Part shown: positions 27,264 through 37,795 of the stretch, in pieces
How positions within the stretch are numbered: position 1 is the first letter of the stretch
How the letters are laid out: the number at the start of each line of letters is the position of its first letter
Assembly (NCBI RefSeq): GCF_002119525.1
Contig: NZ_CP017916.1
Location: forward strand, 2,666,001-2,730,000
Length of the DNA: 64,000 nucleotides
Direction of reading: 5' to 3'
Source: Vibrio syngnathi
GTDB lineage: Bacteria > Pseudomonadota > Gammaproteobacteria > Enterobacterales > Vibrionaceae
Position numbers and translations under genes: made by a program
The notes under the pieces: generated by a model
Database searches by the model: none
Seen by the model: only the letters and a program-made list of their open reading frames with translations
What the model was told of the DNA's origin: nothing

Positions 27264-27301
27264 TATGATTTTTACAAAAAGTTCAGTATTTCTCTGAGTC
27301 G

Positions 27302-30178
27302 TTATGCGTACTTACGCACTTCGCCTTCACCGTCGATGTTCGACACACAACGACCACAAACTTTCTCGTGACCTTCAATTGTGCCTACATCTGGAGTGTG
27401 GTGCCAGCAACGGTCACACTTCTCAGCTTCAGTTGCTGCAACTTCAACGTACAGACCTTCAACGTCTGTCGCTTGAGCTGTATCAGACTTATCGCTAAGT
27501 GGTTTAACAACCGCAGCAGAAGTAATAAGTACGAAACGTAGCTCATCTTCTAGCTTGTTGATTTTAGCCGCTAGTGCATCGTCAGCGTATAGAGTAACTT
27601 CAGCCTGCAGAGCGCCACCGATTGTTTTCTCTTTACGAGCATCTTCAAGAAGCTTGTTCACTGCGCCACGAACTGACTGGATTTCAGTCCAGAATTCGTT
27701 GCTTAGCTCTTCGTCGTCAGCAAGACCAAATAGGCCTTCGAACCACTCGCCTGTGAATACAAACGTGTCGCGCTGCTCTCCAGTTGGTAGAGAGCTTGGC
27801 ATCTCGTTCCAGATTTCATCTGCAGTGAACGACATGATAGGAGCCATCCAACGAACTAGAGCTTCTACGATGTAGTAAAGCGCCGTTTGGCAGCTACGTT
27901 GAGCATGGCTGCCCTGCTTCGCTGTGTACTGACGGTCTTTAATTACGTCTAGGTAGAAAGAACCCATTTCGATAGAACAGAACTGCATTAGACGTTGAGT
28001 TACACCATGAGTGTTGTACTCACCGTATGCTTTAACAATCTCTTCTTGTGCAGCTTGAGCACGGCCAACAGCCCAGCGATCAAGTGCTACCATTTCTTCA
28101 GCAGGCACTAGGTCAGTTTCAGGGTTGAAACCGTTCAAGTTCGCTAGGAAGAAACGAGCCGTGTTACGAATACGACGGTATGCATCAGCAGAACGCTTAA
28201 GAATCTCGTCAGAAACCGCAACTTCGTTAGTGTAATCCGTAGAAGCAACCCATAGACGTAGAATATCTGCGCCTAGCTTGTTGGTTACATCTTTAGGAGC
28301 AACAACGTTACCGATAGATTTAGACATCTTACGGCCGTTACCATCAACCACGAAACCGTGCGTTAGCACTTGCTTGTATGGTGCTTCGTCTTTCATCGCG
28401 ATAGATGAAATCAAAGAAGACTGGAACCAGCCACGGTGTTGGTCAGAACCTTCAAGGTAAAGATCAGCACTGTGCGTTCTTTCTTCATTCGGGAAGTTGT
28501 ACTCTTCACGAGAATCCACAACAGAGAAGTGCGTTACACCTGAGTCAAACCATACGTCTAGCGTATCAAGTACTTTCTCGTACTTATCAGCGTCTTCAGC
28601 ACCCATCAGTTCAGCAGCATCTACATCCCACCAAGCTTGAATGCCTTTTTCTTCCACAAGCTTCGCTACTTTTTCAATAAGTGCTGGGCTATCTGGGTGA
28701 AGTTCTGATGTTTCTTTATGAACGAACAGAGCAATTGGCACACCCCAAGTACGTTGACGAGAGATACACCACTCAGGGCGACCTTCGATCATACCTTCGA
28801 TACGGCTTTGACCCCATTCCGGCATCCACTCAACATTCTTCGTTGACTCAAGTGCTTTTGCACGTAGGCCTGCTTGATCCATTGAGATGAACCACTGCGG
28901 TGTTGCACGGAAGATGATTGGAGTTTTGTGTCTCCAACAGTGTGGGTAGCTGTGCTCGTAAGCGTGGTGATGCAGTAATGCACCTTTCTCTTTTAGAACT
29001 TCTAAAACAGAGTCGTTCGCTTTGAATACGTGCTGACCAGCAAATAGCTCAGTATCTGGCAGGTAAACGCCGTTTGAGCCTACTGGGTTAGCGATTTCTA
29101 GGTCGTACTTCTTACCAACCACGAAATCCTCTTGACCGTGACCAGGAGCGGTATGAACCACACCAGTACCAGAGTCAGTTGTAACGTGATCGCCAAGAAC
29201 AGCAGGAACAGTAAAATCGTAGAACGGGTGGTTGAATTGAGAAAGCTCAAGCTCAGCACCAGTAGCAAAACCAAGGTTATGGAAGTGCTCGATACCCGCA
29301 CGATCCATTACGTCTTTTGCTAGTTCAGAAGCAACAACGATACGTTGAGCTGGCTGCTCGCCATTCGCTTCAACTTGGATAAGTACGTATTCAAGATCAT
29401 CACGTAGACATACTGCGCGGTTAGCCGGCAGAGTCCACGGTGTTGTCGTCCAGATAACGATAGAGATTTCGCCCTGACCCGCGTGACCTTCTGCTAGAGT
29501 AAATTTCTCTAGTAGAGCCGCTTCGTCAGCTGCAGAAAATTTCACATCGATAGATGGAGACACTTTATCTTTATATTCAACTTCAGCTTCAGCCAGAGCA
29601 GAACCACAGTCAGTACACCAATGAACAGGTTTGAAACCTTTAAGTAGGTGACCTTTGTCTGCGATTTTACCTAGAGAACGAATGATGTTCGCTTCAGTGC
29701 CGAAATCCATAGTGCGGTAAGGTTTATCCCACTCGCCCATGATACCAAGACGTTTGAAGCTCTCTTTCTGACCTTCAACTTGGCCCGCAGCGTACTTACG
29801 ACACTCTTCGCGGAATTCAGCAGCCGAAATCTTCTGACCAGGCTTACCTTTCTTCTTCTCAACCATCAACTCGATTGGAAGACCGTGACAGTCCCAACCT
29901 GGGATGTACGGTGCATCAAAACCAGAAAGGGTCTTAGATTTGATAATAATGTCTTTAAGAATCTTGTTCAGCGCGTGGCCAATGTGAATGTCGCCGTTCG
30001 CGTATGGAGGGCCATCATGCAGTACGAAAGATTTTTTACCTTTCTTTGCCTTACGGATCTCACCGTAAAGGTCTTCTTTGTACCAACGCTTCAGCATCTC
30101 TGGTTCACGATTTGCCAGATTGCCACGCATTGGGAACCCTGTTTCTGGTAAGTTCAGGGTATCTTTATAATCACTCAT
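27302..30178 (-). CDS. ileS: Isoleucyl-tRNA synthetase
   Basis: A 958-residue class I aminoacyl-tRNA synthetase. HIGH is present as HIGHAL (near residue 68), KMSKS in [10 protein letters not shown] (about 600), and the editing domain lies between them. The C-terminal zinc-binding motif is CDRCWHH then CGRCV, as in the bacterial type with a zinc tail. Codon use is biased as in ettA. ribF lies 63 bp upstream on the same strand. Confidence 0.98.
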   Translation of the reverse strand: MSDYKDTLNLPETGFPMRGNLANREPEMLKRWYKEDLYGEIRKAKKGKKSFVLHDGPPYANGDIHIGHALNKILKDIIIKSKTLSGFDAPYIPGWDCHGLPIELMVEKKKGKPGQKISAAEFREECRKYAAGQVEGQKESFKRLGIMGEWDKPYRTMDFGTEANIIRSLGKIADKGHLLKGFKPVHWCTDCGSALAEAEVEYKDKVSPSIDVKFSAADEAALLEKFTLAEGHAGQGEISIVIWTTTPWTLPANRAVCLRDDLEYVLIQVEANGEQPAQRIVVASELAKDVMDRAGIEHFHNLGFATGAELELSQFNHPFYDFTVPAVLGDHVTTDSGTGVVHTAPGHGQEDFVVGKKYDLEIANPVGSNGVYLPDTELFAGQHVFKANDSVLEVLKEKGALLHHHAYEHSYPHCWRHKTPIIFRATPQWFISMDQAGLRAKALESTKNVEWMPEWGQSRIEGMIEGRPEWCISRQRTWGVPIALFVHKETSELHPDSPALIEKVAKLVEEKGIQAWWDVDAAELMGAEDADKYEKVLDTLDVWFDSGVTHFSVVDSREEYNFPNEERTHSADLYLEGSDQHRGWFQSSLISSIAMKDEAPYKQVLTHGFVVDGNGRKMSKSIGNVVAPKDVTNKLGADILRLWVASTDYTNEVAVSDEILKRSADAYRRIRNTARFFLANLNGFNPETDLVPAEEMVALDRWAVGRAQAAQEEIVKAYGEYNTHGVTQRLMQFCSIEMGSFYLDVIKDRQYTAKQGSHAQRSCQTALYYIVEALVRWMAPIMSFTADEIWNEMPSSLPTGEQRDTFVFTGEWFEGLFGLADDEELSNEFWTEIQSVRGAVNKLLEDARKEKTIGGALQAEVTLYADDALAAKINKLEDELRFVLITSAAVVKPLSDKSDTAQATDVEGLYVEVAATEAEKCDRCWHHTPDVGTIEGHEKVCGRCVSNIDGEGEVRKYA

Positions 30179-30241
30179 CGATTCTTAATTCCGTTATATT
30201 GGGCGAAGTTAGACATTATGTTAATCGGTGGAATTATCCGA

Positions 30242-31177
30242 CTAATTCTTTAGCTGAAGCAGCCACACCCTTGCGGCTTCAGCATCCAATTCTATTTGAT
30301 TCTTTAATGCGTCGAACGACTCAAATTTTATCTCGTCGCGCAGTTTATGCAAAAGTCGTACTTCTAACTGTTTACCATATAAATTGGCTTTAAAGTCAAA
30401 AAAATGTACTTCTAATTGCTGCCTTACACCATTAACTGTTGGTCGTTGTCCAATATTAGCAACACCACCGACAGGAACACCGTCGATATCTAATGCTTCA
30501 ACAACATACACTCCCGACACAGGAGAAACACAACGTTTTAATGGAATATTAGCGGTAGGGAAACCGATAGTTCTCCCTAGTTTACGACCATGAGAAACAC
30601 GACCACTGATACTGTAGTCACGCCCAAGCATGGTAGCACTAGAAGCCAAGTCATTGGCCGCTAACGCATTTCGTATCTCAGTGCTGCTTACTCGTAATTG
30701 GTTTAAGCAATAACTTTGGGTGCTCACCACCTCAAAACCATATTTTTCGCCCGCTTCTTTAAGCATAGCGAAACTACCGGTTCGGCCTTTGCCAAAGCAA
30801 AAGTCGTCACCAACCACCAAGAATTTCACACCAAGCTTATCAACCAAAAGATCCTTAATGAACGCTTCCGCAGACAAGCTTGCAAAATACTGATTAAAAT
30901 TCACACACAATAAACGACTGATATCTAGCTTGCTCAATTGCACGTACTTATCTCGCAAGCGAGTTAAACGTGCTGGCGCTCGACCTTTAGCAAACAACTC
31001 CATAGGTTGCGGTTCAAACGTCATGACAACAGAAGGGAGTCCCAGTGCTGTAGCTTGTTTAGAAACCTGGCTCAGAACCTCTTGATGCCCTAAATGAACA
31101 CCATCGAAGTTACCTATGGTTAATACACAGCCATGATGCTGTGCTTTAATATTGTGTATACCTCGGATCAGTTCCAT
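30242..31177 (-). CDS. ribF: Bifunctional riboflavin kinase / FAD synthetase
   Basis: A 311-residue enzyme that makes FMN and then FAD from riboflavin. The N-terminal FAD synthetase domain shows TIGNFDGVHLGHQ and GDDFCFGKGRTG. The C-terminal flavokinase domain shows GRTIGFPTANI and SGVYVVEAL. It is followed by ileS in the conserved ribF-ileS order. The start at 31177 has no strong ribosome binding site. Confidence 0.97.
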   Translation of the reverse strand: MELIRGIHNIKAQHHGCVLTIGNFDGVHLGHQEVLSQVSKQATALGLPSVVMTFEPQPMELFAKGRAPARLTRLRDKYVQLSKLDISRLLCVNFNQYFASLSAEAFIKDLLVDKLGVKFLVVGDDFCFGKGRTGSFAMLKEAGEKYGFEVVSTQSYCLNQLRVSSTEIRNALAANDLASSATMLGRDYSISGRVSHGRKLGRTIGFPTANIPLKRCVSPVSGVYVVEALDIDGVPVGGVANIGQRPTVNGVRQQLEVHFFDFKANLYGKQLEVRLLHKLRDEIKFESFDALKNQIELDAEAARVWLLQLKN

Positions 31178-31247
31178 TGTGATCAGCTAAAACCTGTTAT
31201 TTGCATCATTTATTGTGTGAAACCGACGGATTATATACTAATCAGTA

Positions 31248-32810
31248 TTAATCTGTCGCTGCTTTTAAATGTTTTACTCGGATACCTAAAACCAGTACCG
31301 ACACAATATAAGCAAAGCCACCAAGTGCGATCAACCCTGTTAGCGTCAACGCTCTTTGGTTGAAGCTCCAATCAAGCCACAACTGCATATTGTCTAGTTG
31401 CCATAAAATCACGCCAACCATCACAGTACCAGAAACCAATAATTTAAGGCTAAACAACAATGTAGTCTTGGTTAAACGATAAACACCCGCTATATGTAGA
31501 CCACGATAAAGTAGAGTCATGTTCACGAACGCAGATAACGCCGTTGCGATTGCCAAGCCAACATAACCATAGAAATAAGCGAAGATCGCGTTGAACACCA
31601 TGTTAGTGACCATCGCGATAATGCCGTACTTCACAGGGGTTTTAGTATCTTGGCGAGAGTAATAGCCCGGAGCCAGCACTTTAATCAACATGAAATTAAG
31701 TAAGCCTGAAGCGTATGCCACCAAAGACATGGAAGCCTGATTAACATCATGAGGAGAAAACTCACCACGCATAAACAACACCATCAGCATCGGCTTCGCT
31801 AAAATAATAAGACCTAACATCGCAGGAATGCCAAGCAGTAAAACCATGCGCACGCCCCAGTCCATTGTATGCGCAAACCCTTCCCCTTGAGCATCAACGT
31901 GTTTACGCGACAAAGCAGGAAGAATAACCGTCGCAATCGCGATACCGAACAAACCGAGTGGGAATTCCAATAATCGATCTGAGTAATATAGCCAACTGAT
32001 AGAGCCGGTTGCTAGAAAGCTGGCAATGAAAGTATCGAACAACAAGTTGATTTGACTCACTGACACACCAAACAAGGCAGGGATCATTAGCGTGCGGATC
32101 TTTACAACGCCCGGATCTCTCCAACCCCACTTCGGCTTAACCAACACACCCGCTTTAATCAAGAAAGGCATTTGGAAAAGGAACTGGACTAAGCCACCAA
32201 GAAACACACCGATGGCCAAGCCAATTTCGGGTTGTTCTAGATTAGGAGAGATAAACCATGCAGAACCTATGATCATTACGTTCAGGAACACAGGTGTAAA
32301 AGAGGAGACGGCAAATTTACCTAATGTATTAAGAATGGCACCAGATAAAGCAACAAAGGTGATAAACCATAAATAAGGAAAGGTAATCTTGAGCATAAAG
32401 CTCGCCAGCTCAAATTTTGGTGCTGCTGGGCCATCATTTAACCAGTCGATAAACCAACCTGCGCCAAACATTGCGGTGATTACGCCCGAGCCCAACACCC
32501 CGATAACGGTGACGATAGAAACTAGTACCCCGAGCGTGCCCGATACTTTGGCAATTAAATCTCGAGTCTTATCTTTATCACCTGCAGCGTGATATTCCGT
32601 TAATACAGGAACAAACGCTTGAGAAAAGGCACCTTCTGCGAAAAGTCGACGTAAGAAATTAGGGATTTTATTAGCGAAGAAAAATACGTCGGCACTCGCT
32701 CCTGCTCCCATCAAATTTGCTACTACTACATCACGTACTAGCCCCAATACGCGGGAAACAAAAGTCATTGCACTGACAATCAGGCCTGACTTTAATAGTC
32801 GTTTACTCAC
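31248..32810 (-). CDS. murJ: Lipid II flippase MurJ
   Basis: A 520-residue membrane protein of the MOP superfamily (MviN) that moves lipid II across the inner membrane for peptidoglycan synthesis. About 14 membrane segments can be seen. Conserved N-terminal residues include SRVLGLVRDVVVA and NFLRRLFAEGAFSQAF. I prefer the GTG at 32810, because AGAGG lies 5 bases before it; the frame runs 5 codons further to another GTG with no ribosome binding site. It lies upstream of ribF with 70 bp between. Confidence 0.95.
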   Translation of the reverse strand: MSKRLLKSGLIVSAMTFVSRVLGLVRDVVVANLMGAGASADVFFFANKIPNFLRRLFAEGAFSQAFVPVLTEYHAAGDKDKTRDLIAKVSGTLGVLVSIVTVIGVLGSGVITAMFGAGWFIDWLNDGPAAPKFELASFMLKITFPYLWFITFVALSGAILNTLGKFAVSSFTPVFLNVMIIGSAWFISPNLEQPEIGLAIGVFLGGLVQFLFQMPFLIKAGVLVKPKWGWRDPGVVKIRTLMIPALFGVSVSQINLLFDTFIASFLATGSISWLYYSDRLLEFPLGLFGIAIATVILPALSRKHVDAQGEGFAHTMDWGVRMVLLLGIPAMLGLIILAKPMLMVLFMRGEFSPHDVNQASMSLVAYASGLLNFMLIKVLAPGYYSRQDTKTPVKYGIIAMVTNMVFNAIFAYFYGYVGLAIATALSAFVNMTLLYRGLHIAGVYRLTKTTLLFSLKLLVSGTVMVGVILWQLDNMQLWLDWSFNQRALTLTGLIALGGFAYIVSVLVLGIRVKHLKAATD

Positions 32811-32985
32811 ACAAACCTCTGACACTGGTTGATTACTTTAAAGCGAGGATAAATACTATCCTGTCCTAAGAAGCATATTTATTAGCATTGGTCTAAAAAT
32901 GCTGTTAGAATCCCCGCCATCTTAACCGCGATGACCTTTCCATACCAAAGTTTGTTTGGCTACGATTGGTTTTTGCACAAATCAT

Positions 32986-33014
32986 TTGACAATTAAGCGC
33001 CTATGAGGGATAGT
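32986..33014 (+). promoter_or_regulatory. Candidate sigma-70 promoter of rpsT
   Basis: TTGACA (32986-32991), 17-bp spacer, GATAGT (33009-33014), about 47 bases before the rpsT start. A second -10-like TAGAAT followed by GC-rich CCCCGCC lies near 32910. Confidence 0.55.
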
Positions 33015-33060
33015 CCTCGCCCTTAAATTGTCACCGAACTAAGTTTTTGGGAGTTAGACC

Positions 33061-33321
33061 TTGGCAAACAGTAAATCTGCTAAGAAGCGCGCTATCCAAG
33101 CTGAGAAACGTCGCCAGCACAATGCTAGCCGTCGTTCTATGATGCGCACTTACATGAAAAAAACTATTGCAGCTATTGAAGCTGGCAATAAAGAAGCTGC
33201 AACTGCTGCTCTTGTAGAAGTTACACCTCTTCTAGACCGCATGGCGACTAAAGGCCTTATTCATAAGAATAAAGCTGCACGTCATAAGTCTCGTTTCGCT
33301 GCTGCAATCAAAGCTCTTTAA
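33061..33321 (+). CDS. rpsT: 30S ribosomal protein S20
   Basis: The 86-residue primary 16S rRNA-binding protein. It is very basic, with [19 protein letters not shown] at the N-terminus. It starts with TTG, as rpsT does in E. coli, where the weak start is needed for translational autoregulation. GGGAG lies 7 bases or so before the TTG. It is divergent from murJ, a conserved arrangement, and ends in a strong terminator. Confidence 0.97.
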   Translation: MANSKSAKKRAIQAEKRRQHNASRRSMMRTYMKKTIAAIEAGNKEAATAALVEVTPLLDRMATKGLIHKNKAARHKSRFAAAIKAL

Positions 33322-33346
33322 TAGAAATTTGATTACAACGCAAAAC

Positions 33347-33376
33347 GAAAAAAACCGGCCTCGGCCGGTTTTTTTA
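33347..33376 (+). terminator. Terminator of rpsT
   Basis: AAAAACCGGCC/GGCCGGTTTTT stem with loop TC, then T residues. Beyond it (33377-33641) is AT-rich sequence with short GATA/TACG repeats and no gene that I can support. Confidence 0.92.
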
Positions 33377-33641
33377 TATCTAAATTTTGAGTAACACAGC
33401 GATTTTCTGGCTGCTGGGTATTTTATCAACTGACAAGCACTTGTTTACTAAAAGCCATTTTACTTACCAATAGACAACTAAGTAAGTAAAAACACACAAC
33501 TAGAAAAAAGCAGACAAGAAAAAAGATAGATACGTACGTAGGTAAATAGATAGGTAATCACTAACGTTAGAGGTGAATGACTGACACTTCCTTGTATCAG
33601 CCTTATCCCTGAGAAGAAATCACGTTTCCACCAGCAATAAA

Positions 33642-33935
33642 CTACTTGCAGTACATACCATGCAGTAGGTTAATCATCGCTTTTACTTCTTCACTGCTCA
33701 ATGTGTAATACACTGTTTGAGCTTCTTTGCGAGTTTCGACCAAACCATCTCTTCTCAACCAAGCAAGATGTTGAGATAAAGCAGATTGACTCAATTCCAA
33801 CTTGCCACACAACTCCCCAACCGACAGCTCAGTACCATGCAATAGGCACAGAATCTGTAAGCGACGCTCATTGGCCATAGCTTTGAGTAGAATCACAGCT
33901 TGTGCTGAATTCTTCTCCATCTCTTTCAAGTTCAT
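33642..33935 (-). CDS. hlyU: ArsR-family regulator HlyU
   Basis: A 97-residue winged-helix regulator. It matches Vibrio HlyU, an activator of haemolysin/toxin genes that counters H-NS silencing. Signature stretches are LLKAMANERRLQIL, LELSQSALSQHLAWLRRDGL (recognition helix) and TVYYTLSSEEVKAM. It lacks the metal-binding cysteine motif of ArsR. Cysteines 30 and 96 correspond to the redox pair reported in V. cholerae HlyU, by my recollection; cysteine 43 is additional. GGGAG lies before the ATG. It is 100 bp downstream of nhaR on the same strand. Confidence 0.93.
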   Translation of the reverse strand: MNLKEMEKNSAQAVILLKAMANERRLQILCLLHGTELSVGELCGKLELSQSALSQHLAWLRRDGLVETRKEAQTVYYTLSSEEVKAMINLLHGMYCK

Positions 33936-34035
33936 AGTTTGGCTCCCTACAACCTTTAAGCCAAGTTCGGGCTATCAGTATTTCCGGCAAATTATGAAGT
34001 CATGATAATCGATATCAATTCATTAACAAACAAGC

Positions 34036-34926
34036 TCACTCGAACAATTTGCTAAAATCTGCGTCACATACATTTTTTACTGCTGGATGTTGGATCATCC
34101 TCTCAGCAAATATGACGTAGTACTCCTCTTTTAACTCTTCAATGCCACCCAACAATTGCAGTGAGGTATCCTCCTCAACCTCCGACATATAAAGCGTAGG
34201 CGCTAAGAAAATTGCGTCATGGTGGTAACGAGCGAAAGCCTTCATCAATGCCGCGTCATCAAACTCACCCAAAATATCAGGCTTAAGTCCTTGCCTATCA
34301 AACCACTGCAGTACTTTCCTCCCCATAGAGGTTCGACTTCCGGGAATTAGAAGCTTCCTTTGTTCTAACACGGCTGGAAAACTAATCCCTTCGACTTTGC
34401 CTGAACAGAAAAAACTCATTCCACTCTCACCAAGTTTCTTACTAAACAGACCTGGGCTTTGACTAGAATCCACCGGACAGTCAGAAAGAATCATATCGAG
34501 CTTATGCTGAGAGAGCTGTTCGAGTAGCATTTCATGGGTCGACTCAAAACAGCGTAAATGAATACTGTTATCTGGTGGAATGGTCGACATCAAGATCTTG
34601 CTGACAAGCCTTTTAGACAATGCATCTGCCACACCAACATCAAACAGAATATTGGAGTGCTGGCTGTAATTCACGATATCCAACATCTCGTAACTCAAGC
34701 CAAACATACGGTCAGCGTACTTAAAGACCAGCTGCCCAAGCTCTGTAGGCTCAACACTGCGACCATTGCGCTTGGTCAACTTGCCATCCATACGCTCTTC
34801 TAAGGCTTTTATCTGACCAGTTACCGTTTGTGGTGTTAGGAATAGGGCTTCTGCAGCTTTGGTAACAGAGCCTTGCTTGCAAACCATCCAGAAGTAATAA
34901 AGGTGGTTATAGTTGAGGTGCGACAT
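34036..34926 (-). CDS. nhaR: LysR-type regulator NhaR
   Basis: A 296-residue LysR-type activator. The N-terminal helix-turn-helix region ([18 protein letters not shown], then [21 protein letters not shown]) is typical of NhaR, which responds to sodium and activates the antiporter gene nhaA in E. coli. Here nhaA is not adjacent: the neighbours are hlyU and the sodium/phosphate cotransporter. It is divergent from nptA. Confidence 0.92.
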   Translation of the reverse strand: MSHLNYNHLYYFWMVCKQGSVTKAAEALFLTPQTVTGQIKALEERMDGKLTKRNGRSVEPTELGQLVFKYADRMFGLSYEMLDIVNYSQHSNILFDVGVADALSKRLVSKILMSTIPPDNSIHLRCFESTHEMLLEQLSQHKLDMILSDCPVDSSQSPGLFSKKLGESGMSFFCSGKVEGISFPAVLEQRKLLIPGSRTSMGRKVLQWFDRQGLKPDILGEFDDAALMKAFARYHHDAIFLAPTLYMSEVEEDTSLQLLGGIEELKEEYYVIFAERMIQHPAVKNVCDADFSKLFE

Positions 34927-35050
34927 AAGTGTGCCGTAATAAAGAGTAGATGACCTGTTATATCAAATATGACACCACCGCTCAACAAACTCGGAAAAAC
35001 CAGACTTAACTAAGCATTACTGCTTATTTTTACGAAGTGTCTGATTTCAT

Positions 35051-35240
35051 AATGTAATATTTCAGCGATTATTTTCAATTTTTCTCTAACTTTTAAGATC
35101 TATATCACCCATTAAAAACAAGAATAAAATAAATTAAAAACAACAACTTAAACACGATCCATTTCAAGAGTTAATATTTAAAGGGCAAATCATCACAAAA
35201 AAGTCTCACCTAAACCAAAATGTAATATTACTGAAATATT
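35051..35240. promoter_or_regulatory. Paired AT-rich repeats between nhaR and nptA
   Basis: AATGTAATATTTCAG (35051-35065) recurs as AATGTAATATT followed by CTGAAATATT (35219-35240). They flank a 150-bp AT-rich stretch. The gap (34927-35314) contains no gene. No PHO box is recognisable. Confidence 0.35.
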
Positions 35241-35314
35241 TGTTCTCTAACATCACGCTCAGATTAAACAAACAGACCAAACACAGACTAAAACGGTCCA
35301 ATGGAGAAAACATT

Positions 35315-36460
35315 ATGAACCAAGCTACTACTGCAGCAGCGCCTATCTCGAGCACAACTCGTTGGCTACGCTGGGCTAACTTGGCATTCATGCTTTACCT
35401 ACTATTACTTTCAGTTTCAATGGTTGGTACAGGCTTCAAATGGGCAACAGGCGAGCAAGCAAAGGTTCTTTTCGAATTTGCTTCACACCCAGTTGCAGGC
35501 TTAATGATTGGTTTAGTGGCAACAGCACTTATTCAATCATCAAGTACAGTTACTTCAATTATCGTTGGCCTTGTGGCAGGTGGTTTACCTGTTGAGCTAG
35601 CAATCCCTATGATCATGGGTGCAAACATTGGTACAACAGTAACCAATACACTAGTTAGCCTTGGTCATGTTCGTTGTAAAGAAGAGTTCAAACGTGCATT
35701 CGCAAGTGCGACGATTCACGACTTCTTTAACCTATTAGCTGTTGCTATCTTCCTACCACTAGAGATGGCGTTTGGTATTCTAGAGAAAATTTCTCACTGG
35801 TTAGTATCACCGATGCTAGCAACAGGTGATATGAGCATGGGTGGTCTTAACTTCATCAAGCCAATCACTAAACCAGTAGTCAGTGCGATTAAAGAACCAC
35901 TATCAACGTTTGGCGACACTGTTGGCGGGGTTATGCTTATCGTTCTTGGTATTGCGACTATCTTCGTAGCTATCACGGTAATGGGTAAGCTAATGAAGAG
36001 CCTGATGGTTGGTCGTGCTCGTGAGATTCTAAAGAACGCAATCGGTCGTGGTCCTATCCACGGTATCGCTTCTGGCTCTATCGTAACTATCCTTGTTCAG
36101 TCTTCTTCTACGACAACAAGCTTGATGGTTCCACTAGTAGGTTCAGGTGTTCTTAAAGTACGTGACGTTTACCCATTCACTTTGGGTGCAAACATCGGTA
36201 CATGTATTACGGCTCTACTTGCAGCTACAGCAGTATCTGGTGAGTTCGCAGTATTCGCACTACAGATTGCTCTAGTACACTTGGTGTTTAACATCATGGC
36301 AACGGTATTCATCTTCGGTATTCCGTTCCTACGTGAACTACCAGTGAAAGCAGCTGACATCATTTCTGATATGGCTGTGAAGAACAAATCTGTAGTCGCT
36401 GGCTACCTTGTTGCGGTATTCCTTGTACTGCCTGGTACCGTGTTAGCTCTAACTGCTTAA
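35315..36460 (+). CDS. nptA: Sodium/phosphate cotransporter family protein
   Basis: A 381-residue membrane protein with two Na/Pi-cotransporter repeats. Each has the QSSSTVTS / QSSSTTTS signature followed by MGANIGTTVTNT / LGANIGTCITAL. It is close to V. cholerae NptA, which imports phosphate with sodium. I choose the ATG at 35315: GGAG lies 7 bases upstream. The frame extends 25 codons further with a basic segment that does not belong to the family. A perfect terminator follows. Confidence 0.92.
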   Translation: MNQATTAAAPISSTTRWLRWANLAFMLYLLLLSVSMVGTGFKWATGEQAKVLFEFASHPVAGLMIGLVATALIQSSSTVTSIIVGLVAGGLPVELAIPMIMGANIGTTVTNTLVSLGHVRCKEEFKRAFASATIHDFFNLLAVAIFLPLEMAFGILEKISHWLVSPMLATGDMSMGGLNFIKPITKPVVSAIKEPLSTFGDTVGGVMLIVLGIATIFVAITVMGKLMKSLMVGRAREILKNAIGRGPIHGIASGSIVTILVQSSSTTTSLMVPLVGSGVLKVRDVYPFTLGANIGTCITALLAATAVSGEFAVFALQIALVHLVFNIMATVFIFGIPFLRELPVKAADIISDMAVKNKSVVAGYLVAVFLVLPGTVLALTA

Positions 36461-36500
36461 TAATTAGATAGCTTAACCGCTAAGACACATCGCTTATAGC

Positions 36501-36536
36501 AAAGCCCGCAACCTCCTAGGTTGCGGGCTTTTTCTT
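36501..36536 (+). terminator. Terminator of nptA
   Basis: Stem AAAGCCCGCAACCT/AGGTTGCGGGCTT with a 3-base loop, then TTTTTC. Confidence 0.92.
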
Positions 36537-36600
36537 TTAAGAGCTGATGAGGGAAGCAAAAGAAGATGTGGGATTCGAGTAGCAAGCGATGAAAAGCAAC

Positions 36601-36723
36601 CGTCACTCCCTACAGCGAGGAACGAGCGTGATAGGGAATCTAACAAACACACCACGAAAGAGATTCCCTACTCCCTCCTTCGTCAGTCTAGGGAATGACG
36701 ACACCTCATGCTCTTCGAATCTC
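36601..36723. repeat. Palindromic repeat, copy 1 of a tandem pair
   Basis: A 100-bp imperfect palindrome (36601-36700) bounded by CGTCACTCCCT and AGGGAATGACG, with an inner stem TAGGGAATCT/AGATTCCCTA, plus 23 bp of shared flank. Copy 2 lies 143 bp on. Confidence 0.85.
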
Positions 36724-36743
36724 AATTACCCGCATCAAAAAAA

Positions 36744-36866
36744 CATCATTTCCTACAGCGAGGTACGAGCATGATAGGGAATCTCACAAACACACCACGA
36801 AAGAGATTCCCTACTCCCTCCTTCGTCAGTCTAGGGAATGACGACACCTCATGTTCTGCGTATCTC
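36744..36866. repeat. Palindromic repeat, copy 2 of a tandem pair
   Basis: Same structure as 36601-36723; the left end has drifted (CATCATTTCCT) while the right end is intact. Confidence 0.85.
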
Positions 36867-36885
36867 GTCACCGATCTACCGATAC

Positions 36886-36913
36886 AAAAAAGGCTGCACA
36901 GAGGCAGCCTTTC
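36886..36913 (-). terminator. Terminator of thyA
   Basis: AAAGGCTGC/GCAGCCTTT stem with loop ACAGAG and a T run on the minus strand. Confidence 0.88.
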
Positions 36914-36934
36914 AATCAAACAAAACGAATGAGA

Positions 36935-37786
36935 TTAAACCGAGAATGGGTACTTAATCGCTTCGTGGCATTCGTAACCTTCAACCCAGAAGTCATCCAT
37001 CGTTACCCATGTTTCCAAATCTTCTAGAGACTTAATCTCCGGGTTGATATGGAATGTTGGGCCAGCTAACGGCTCACGCTTCAACTGAACATCGCGCATT
37101 GGTGCAAGTTGATCTTCGTAAATATGAGCATTCACCAGCTTGTGGTAAGCCACACCCGCTTTCTTGCCTGTGATCTGCGCCATAATAGTGAGGAACACAT
37201 ACACTTGAACCATATTGAAATTCAGACCTAAAGGCACATCACAAGAGCGCTGAGTACTGTTTAGGTACAGAGTGTCACCAAGTAGAGAGAAGTGGTGGCT
37301 GTACATACACGGACGCAAACATCCCATGTGGAACTCACCTGGGTTGTAGAAGTTTAAGATCTCGCCGCGGTCATCAATACCGTTAGTTAGATCATCAACA
37401 ATCTTCTTCAGTTGGTCGATATGACCGCCGTCAGGTTTTGCCCATGCACGTCCTTGAACGCCATAAACACGGCCCATGTCATCTTCACCCTTACGGTAAG
37501 GGTTATTCAGCCATGCCTCGTTCAAGTTTGAATTCGCATCCCAGGTTTTAGTCCCTAGCTTGCGAAAATCTTCAGCATTGTCGTAACCACGGATATAACC
37601 AAGCAGTTCAGCAACTGCGGCTTTCCAAAAGCTTTTACGTGTTGTTACCAGTGGGAATTGGTTATTACCAACATCATATTCAAGGTCAGCATTGATAACG
37701 GTTAGGCAGCGCTTGCCCGTGCGTTCATTTTCAATCCAAGTACCGTCATCAACGATACGCTGACAGAGATCTAAATACTGTTTCAC
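36935..37786 (-). CDS. thyA: Thymidylate synthase
   Basis: A 283-residue enzyme that makes dTMP from dUMP with methylene-tetrahydrofolate. The catalytic cysteine is in [16 protein letters not shown]. It is about 19 residues longer than E. coli ThyA, with an extra segment around [16 protein letters not shown]. The start is GTG with AAGGA 6 bases before. It lies 9 bp behind lgt, as in the E. coli lgt-thyA operon. Confidence 0.97.
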   Translation of the reverse strand: MKQYLDLCQRIVDDGTWIENERTGKRCLTVINADLEYDVGNNQFPLVTTRKSFWKAAVAELLGYIRGYDNAEDFRKLGTKTWDANSNLNEAWLNNPYRKGEDDMGRVYGVQGRAWAKPDGGHIDQLKKIVDDLTNGIDDRGEILNFYNPGEFHMGCLRPCMYSHHFSLLGDTLYLNSTQRSCDVPLGLNFNMVQVYVFLTIMAQITGKKAGVAYHKLVNAHIYEDQLAPMRDVQLKREPLAGPTFHINPEIKSLEDLETWVTMDDFWVEGYECHEAIKYPFSV

Positions 37787-37795
37787 ACCAATTCC

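Noticed and set aside
34927..35314. PHO box before nptA
   Set aside because: No pair of CTGTCAT-like direct repeats with the right spacing can be seen.
36589..36932. Two overlapping frames of 61 and 74 codons after nptA
   Set aside because: They translate the palindromic repeats and share the same sequence; no start signals.
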